Assembly (NCBI RefSeq): GCF_008831285.2
Contig: NC_045139.1
Location: 8,836,204 to 8,900,203 of the forward strand
Direction of reading: 5' to 3'
Length of the DNA: 64,000 nucleotides
Origin: Nymphaea colorata
Taxonomy: Eukaryota > Streptophyta > Magnoliopsida > Nymphaeales > Nymphaeaceae
Shown piece by piece: positions 57,494 through 64,000 of the stretch (the first letter of the stretch is position 1; each line of letters begins with the position of its first letter). The position numbers were made by a program, and so were the translations under genes. The notes below the pieces were generated by a model. That model had not been told where the DNA came from. It ran no database searches and saw only the letters and a program-made list of their open reading frames with translations.

Positions 57494-60400
57494 ACACTAG
57501 AAGTTGCCAATCAGCTGGTTGTGATTCATCAAGCTATAGATATGGGTCTCTCTTGCCATCAAGACAAGTCTCAGAAAGTGTGGTCTAGCAGGTTGTATGC
57601 TTCCACAGTGTGCTTGAACTAGAGTACAGACTGAGTTGGATTTCTGTCAGTGAGAGCATGAAATTTTGACAGGATGAGGATGTGTGCTGCGTGCATTAAT
57701 AGACAGAGGAAGCGGAAGAGATGAAATCATGATGTACAATCAAATTATGTCAAGGTGATTGAGCCAATTAGTTTGATAAGCTGTCCGTTTCAGGTTTTGA
57801 TAATGTGGTATTTTGTAAAAGCAAATTATAATTTTGTGAAATATGGAGTTGAGTCATTTGTGTCAATTTCTCAGGCTCGAACCATAAAAGCCCCTGCTCA
57901 AGTGAATTCCAAATTAATTGAACTCCACTGCCCTAACCTTTGGTCTCTCTGTACAATCACATGTAATTAGATCAAATAAGGAGTATCAAATCATTTGTTG
58001 GAAAAGGAAGTCTATCTTTTTTCACTTGTACAATCATTTTTTGATTCTTTATCATCTCCAACGCCTGTGACAACAGGTTTGGCTTTCGCTTAATGCATTC
58101 ATGTCATTATATTCTTGGCCTTCCTCTTTTGTAATAATGCTCATCTTATCAATTGCAAAATGCAACTTAAAAGTGAGCAATTGCTTCTCCTGATAAGCTT
58201 CAAGAGAATGTTCTTACAGTTTTTAGTTGCTGTTATATTTTTCTAGTGAATCCATGCATTTTTTACCAATTTAGTGACATGCAACGGTACTTGAGAAGCT
58301 TTGCTACTAAAACAAGTGATGATCTTCAAGCGATTAGAGTAGATGCTTCAAATTTCATTTGCTTCAAATTAAAATATTACGTTTAATTCTCCTTTGCAAA
58401 TGTGGGACAGACTTCTTCAAGAGAAAACGATGATGCTGGAATGCTTCAAAAGGTGCGTTTGGTTCTTTATTGCTAATTCACAGTGTGTCTTAATAAATCA
58501 TTTTAGTTGCCTAACTTGGATGGCTTGGATAAAGATCATTAATGAGAACCATCGTCCAAGTAATTAGTAGCAAAACGGATACAGTTCATGTGAAGAACAT
58601 GATTGAAAATTAAATATGCCGAAGACAAACAGAAATGCGATACAGTATAAGCAAATTCTTAAATTTAAGGATGACAATGGTCAATATATTAAGAGTCGAA
58701 ACTGTTGATTGAACATTATTCTTTTTCACTTTCTTAGGATATTTTCCTTTATGATCGTTAGTATTTCAGTTATAAACTGGAAAAGTTGAATATTTCTCCT
58801 AGATTCATGAAGCTTCGATGTGTTTCACTTAAGCTTATCCAGCATGCTCACTACTTCTAAGAAGCAAACGAATCCTTTGACGATGTATTGGTGCTTTAAC
58901 TGCTAGCTGCTGGGCACCATTGCTCGAACTCCGAACCTTTAGAGCAGTTTGATAGGTAATCGATAGTTGCAGGTAAAGAACTTGCGCTACGTAGCACAGA
59001 GAAGCTGGCTGAACTCTGAAGACCATATCTGTGGGCTGAGCTGGATTCTGATTTCAGGAATAGGCAACTTGGTGCCATGACAATAATTGCACTAGGCCTC
59101 AGCAAATTTGGATCTGCCTTCGTAGCTGAATGATGCTTCCAAATCATTTTTCTTTTCTTTCAATTAATATTTATGCCAACAACTGGAATGCTGTGGTTTG
59201 AGCAGCGGCATCAGTATTGTGAACCCATGTAATCCTGGAGGAATTAAGATTTCGAAAAAGAATTGCTATGAGCATTAAGTGATCAATGGTACTCTGGTAC
59301 TCGATTCAAGGATCAATGGTTCAGCAGGACCCATCGCCTTCACACACATGGCTGTGTTATACAGGATGAATCGCCTCCATGCACATGGCTGTGTTATACA
59401 GGATGATCGAGTACTCGGGTACTCGACTTGAGTAATCAACACGCACGGCTGTCATAGGGAAGCGAGAGTGCTCGGACTCGAGCATTTATAGCAAATAGCG
59501 GAAAACCAATGGGCCGCATCTGGAGAATAGCTTGCTGTATGATTGGCCTTCTTCTTTTTCTGGGGTCGGTGAATAAAAAATGGTGTCGCTGATATTTTAA
59601 TGCGGACGAAACTAATTATTAGCAAGAAGACAGCAATGGACAGTGGGCTGACAATAACTAACAATAATTAGTTGGGTCTACAAAATTCAATGGTGGACCG
59701 ACGAAGAGTAAAGAGTCGACTGCTACTGCTGAGAAGAGAAGGTAATGTTTACACCTGCACCCACGTGCCAATGTATCCAATCTCACTCTCTCTGCCTCTC
59801 TCACTCTCTCTCTCTCTCTCTCTCTAACTATTTACCACATTTGACTAATTGGATAATGGGTAGTGCAGTTCAAAATTGGATTATAATTCAAATGTGTTCA
59901 TGCAAGAATGGTTTCGCCGGTAGGAAACAGCAGCGCCGTCCGGCAGAAATTCAACGTATTGACATCCAGATATCGCCTGTTTTCTGATTTTTTCCAGCTA
60001 CCAACAGTTGGATTCTCACGCCAAAGGTTACCGGCAGATGGATCAAGAAAAAGAAAAGCAGCGAGAAGCAGCGTAAAAATAGGATCCGGCAGCAGGTTTT
60101 CACACGGAGGTCGTTGGTGAGAGAACGCCAGCATTTTATTTTGAGAAAAACGGCTTCTTTCCAGTTAATAAAAGTTATATTTTCCCCTTCTAAAATCGAC
60201 CTAAAAACTCTTACGTTACAGACTTGAATATCTATTGAATAAGAAAATTTTTCCTGTTGTTGTGCTTAATCAGGCTCGATTTTTTTTTTTCTTTCTGAAT
60301 TCAAGTAAGCAAATTTGGCTTGAATTTGAATATTGAAAATAAGAATCTAACAAGGGAAACCGCACCCAAATCAAAGAGATCTTTTTGTAGTATGAAGTCA

Positions 60401-60813
60401 AACTTCAACCTGATTCATATAGACCCATTGGTTCTGTTTAGCTCTAAAGACTAAACTCGTTCGGAAAATGGCTTATGTTGGTATGTAACTTTTTGTAATA
60501 ACTTAAATGACCCAAATGGTTCGACGCCTAAGATGGACCCAAATGGAAACGACTTCTATAGTTTCATATTTAATCCTTTTTCTCATCGCAATTCTCGACA
60601 CTGTATCGGAGCTACGTTCATACATCTCAGACCGACCAGTCGGACACACTGAGTCGATGGTCGTCAAGAAGATTGATTATTTACTTGTCATGATGAATCT
60701 AAGATCACAAAAATAGAAATGGCTTTAGCATTTATACCATTGATTTTCTTCATAAGTTAATTTTTGGTCGATAAGCCCTCATAAGTGAGCTGGACGACTC
60801 AGAATCATCATTC

Positions 60814-60817
<4 letters not shown>
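57494..60817. other. DUF538 3' flank and gene-free sequence
   Basis: No further gene is recognisable. It contains a 37-bp tandem duplication (59333-59406), a (CT)n run (about 59795-59825), and a GC-richer stretch at 59900-60130 with open frames on both strands that match no family I know. Confidence 0.4.
59333..59406. repeat. 37-bp tandem duplication
   Basis: Two adjacent copies contain ATGGCTGTGTTATACAGGAT. The first reads ATCGCCTTCACACAC and the second ATCGCCTCCATGCAC before it. It is flanked by GTACTCGATTC/GAGTACTCGGGTACTCG palindromic words. Confidence 0.93.

Positions 60818-60910
<93 letters not shown>
60818..60910. repeat. (AT)n microsatellite
   Basis: About 92 bp of uninterrupted AT repeats, followed by ACGCACACACC. 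It is the longest pure dinucleotide run in the window. Confidence 0.97.
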
Positions 60911-61349
60911 GCACACACCATGACAAGCACGGTGAGGCTCTGCCAAATAAGAAGCTACAATGAGATATGAATGATGAGACTTTACCCTGATTTTGATGGA
61001 AAATGAAAAAAATCCAGCCTGTTTTTGCTTCCCACCATGAATTTAATGCAGACATTTTATCAACCAGTTGCATATTATATGGCATGGAATGGCCTTTTTG
61101 GGGAAAAATAAAACCACAACTCTAAAATCATAATCCAGATTTCAAGTATCACCTAATGCAATGGTGTGAGAGACAAGTTAAACTTGAGGAGCCCGCCTCT
61201 TCTTCCTGAAATATACTGTCTGAACTTTCCCCACTTCTTTCTAAAGTATAGTCTCCCAACTTCCCCATCCTTCCCAAATACAAGAAAACCTCCACATTGA
61301 AGTACCAGAAGTAGAACACATCTTTAACTTGGTTAACCAATATGAGCTT

Positions 61350-61790
61350 CACCTGCCTAGCCAGGGGTTTGGACCTAAGACTTTCAAGTTGAAGATCGTC
61401 ACGAGCTCGATGCCTGGAGTCGTCTCCTTTGGATCCACTTGATCACATCTTGAAGTAGAAGATGACTACCTGAGTGAACTTTAGCTAGGCATGTTCAACA
61501 AGAACCCAGCCGACTGGCAAAGGGGTTTGGACCTAAGACTCAAGAAACTTAAGAACCTAGGCCTGTCCCTCCTCCCCTCCCCCTCTGCCACACCAGCCCG
61601 GGGCATGTCATGCCAGGAAGTGGTCAAAGACATAGTTTGGGTTCGAACACGAGATCTCCTGGCCCCAGAGTCCTCTTCATGGGACTGGTTCTTGAAGTGA
61701 GCTACAGTACATAAGAACTTGGTCTCAAGCTCGCCATCCTTGTCAGGAGGTTTTGACCTAAGCTTTTCAAGCTGAAGGACGTTAATTAGG
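61350..61790. repeat. Scattered imperfect repeats of GGGGTTTGGACCTAAGACT
   Basis: Three related words occur at about 61363 (GGGGTTTGGACCTAAGACT), 61520 (the same) and 61747 (GGAGGTTTTGACCTAAGCTT), each followed by a TCAAG/GAAG-type tail. A similar motif lies in antisense near 2820-2865. They may be pieces of a SINE-like dispersed repeat. Confidence 0.4.
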
Positions 61791-62534
61791 GTTAAAATCA
61801 TGGAGCCCTCGTTTGAGATCAACTAGCAGAGGACCGCTCAACCCTGAGCTTTGGATGCCTGAAAATTTTAAATTAGAAAAATGTAAAAGCATCAAATTAT
61901 GCATTTCTATCAGGCTCGGATCCGTCTGTTCAGTTTATGATCAATACTGCAATTCCGGCCAATACGGGTAAGATCAAAAGCTGGTATCAATGCAGATTTT
62001 ACATGTAAATAGTGTGCTCTAAACCATTTTTTTATGTGACCCAATGTGTGAATATGTATTTCAAATTCAGACCTCGCAATACTCCATCTGATGTTGTCTC
62101 ACTCTGGTTTTAGATTCAGAGTAGATGTTAGAGTCTGCGACTCAGATAGGTGGATCTAACAGAGCAGGACGCTTGTCTAACAGAATGTGTACCAGATGAT
62201 CTTAATGCAGAACAATGTCAAGATTAAAGATAGCTTTCAGAGTATGAATTGAACCTGTAACATACAACTTTTTCATTTACACAATGTAAGATCGATATCA
62301 TACAATACGTTTACTTGTCAGTCAGTTTTGCAGGGTTAAGAAACATTATTCTTGATAAAACCAAATCCAGAGGGCAAGTCTTCGCAATTCTGCCGTCGCT
62401 CTCCTCTCCCCAAACTAAATGCAACTCAGTAGAAAGATTAACCCTCCTTTTCCCAAACTAGCTGCAACCCAGTAGCAAGATTAACCCTTGAGAAATGGCT
62501 TAATTTAAATGCATAAAACAACAGATGCTTAGAA

Positions 62535-62683
62535 GCCATTTGGCAACAGTAACAGATTGCTAATTCCCAATTAAATATGCCCCCAAAATTGGAACAGATT
62601 CATAAAACAATGTGATTAAGCATTCAATGAAACTGCTCCAATCATTGAATAGTAACAGCCGGTTACAATTGCCAAACACCCTC
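62535..62683. mobile_element. Small MITE with TTTGGCAA ends
   Basis: The left end reads ATTTGGCAACAGTAAC; the complement of the right end reads GTTTGGCAATTGTAAC. The 150-bp insert is AT-rich and non-coding. GTTTGGCAA-type ends are frequent in plant MITEs. The target duplication is unclear. Confidence 0.55.
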
Positions 62684-63467
62684 ATAAGATCCATATGCAA
62701 CGCCCTGAAGTATCCTTTAGAGCCATCCAATCCAGATTGAGTCAGTTGCAATCAATGTTCTGTCACTCTCTCCAACATAGCTGAAGGAGCACCACTCCCA
62801 AGCATGAGCAGGTCGATACTTGGACCCCCACACTCCAGAAATAAGAATGAGATTAGCAATATAATACATTTCTTAAAGGGATTCAGTTACGCAAATGACC
62901 AATTAATACATCTATTTATTTCCAAATGTATGTTTTTTCAGGAGTGACACGAATTATTCGGTACTTTGCTGGTAGCTTTAAGCGGGTTTTGCAGTTCTCC
63001 GAGGCACCACTACCATCAGTGCAAGGAGGTGCACCCCTGTGCCGTATGAAAAAGCAAGTGGCGAATCAACGATGAAACACTACGTCACAGGTCTACAGAA
63101 TTTGCAGCGGCAGAAGGCACGCGACACTTTGAACTGCTCAAGGAAAACACAGCAAACGATTGCTCGCAGTCCCTTGTTATGGCACACTCCAAAAAGTCTG
63201 CTACTCACGCCTTGTAGGGTCTCAGCAGGAGAGGGAACAGATTTTGAGGCTGTTACATAAAGCATCGGAGCCCACAAAAGAAAAACGGAAGAGATTAGAC
63301 CCAAAGGCTTGTTTAATAACGAAAAAGCCCAAACGTAAGCATATTGAAATTAGATCCACACTACAGCAGAAAAAAGAAACTCTGATTACTTTCTTAGCTC
63401 TCTCTTCGTTGAGTGTCTTGACATAAACAAAAGAGATAAAAGAGTAGTTAGGAGTGTCATGTATGTA

Positions 63468-63505
<38 letters not shown>

Positions 63506-64000
63506 ATCCGGTACCTACAAGTTTGCCTGGAGAATCAAGAAAAGAATGTGAAAAAGCATTTTAATCGGCTCCAGAAACTTTCTGTATCAGAAAACAATTA
63601 CCATTTTTAGTGGTTGATCACAATAGCTGAATAAATTCAAAAGACCATGATTCCGTGAAAGATAGTTAGTGTAATGACCATGGGAAAAGAATCACGGTCA
63701 TACTTTCGAAAATTGATCCCCCTCGTGAGACAGCACAGCACATGTAGGCTGAGTTCTGCTCCACTTCGACGGGAAACTAAAATAAAACTTAAATGGGGAG
63801 AATCAATCATTAACTAGCTATTCAGGACTAGGACGTTGATAAAAAACGTACATATTAATGAACCTGATGGTTGATGTATATCCAAGTATGTGAGCAACAA
63901 GATTCTCTCCAGTTCTCGAAACTTTATTACCACAAACCATCTTTCCTAATAGATACAATTTAAACAATTTTTCTGGTAAACATGACTCAACTAATTTTGA
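62684..64000. other. Gene-free right edge
   Basis: An (AT)n run lies at 63471-63502. Several short overlapping open frames at 63039-63430 lack any recognisable domain or splice context. No gene or bounded transposon was identified up to the window end. Confidence 0.4.

Noticed and set aside
59898-60134. Open frames on both strands in a GC-richer stretch
   Set aside because: Neither protein resembles a known family and there is no conserved splice or leader context; not enough to call a gene.
61630-61710. tRNA-like sequence around GGGTTCGAACACGAG
   Set aside because: Only a B-box-like word is present. No acceptor stem, A box or anticodon arm can be folded around it.

Overview
This is nuclear DNA from a flowering plant. 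Five protein genes can be read exon by exon, all with GT-AG introns (one apparent GC-AG) and products typical of plants. The long intervals are AT-rich and full of degraded transposons, MITEs, tandem duplications and CT/AT microsatellites. The species cannot be named from the sequence.

Layout: (1) 2079-17705, minus strand: a 10-exon A1-family aspartic protease of the GPI-anchored A36/A39 type, 485 aa. All exons join in frame. Its 7.3 kb intron 8 holds a decayed Ty3/gypsy chromovirus (3742-9680), whose 5' LTR was later split by a hAT-like element (8601-9581). Intron 7 holds another hAT-like element (10527-11178), and introns 3 and 4 carry local duplications. (2) 18898-21456, minus: a 3-exon chloroplast thioredoxin f-like gene, intact in frame, but with an RCGPC active site instead of WCGPC and Tyr in place of the buried Asp. 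(3) 25054-30268, plus: a 7-exon plastid BCCP subunit of acetyl-CoA carboxylase, 284 aa, with the biotinyl-lysine motif. (4) 35177-41590, plus: a 5-exon organellar (probably mitochondrial) ribosomal protein S18, 275 aa, with an upstream non-coding exon ending at 33764. Intron 1 holds two hAT-like elements and intron 2 a foldback MITE. (5) 56215-57493, plus: a 2-exon DUF538 protein, 189 aa, with a signal peptide.

The gene-free stretches 1-2078, 30269-33500, 41591-56214 and 57494-64000 contain repeats, LINE-like scraps and one possible unidentified terminal exon (914-1065).

The gene set is ordinary, with no operon-like pathway. The most notable points are the thioredoxin f-like gene with an altered active site, and a set of non-autonomous hAT-like elements. 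These elements share similar ends and 8-bp target duplications but carry different palindromic subterminal arrays. Thioredoxin f-like and BCCP are head-to-head about 3.6 kb apart. Plastid acetyl-CoA carboxylase is known to be thioredoxin-activated, but nothing in the sequence shows that the arrangement is functional.
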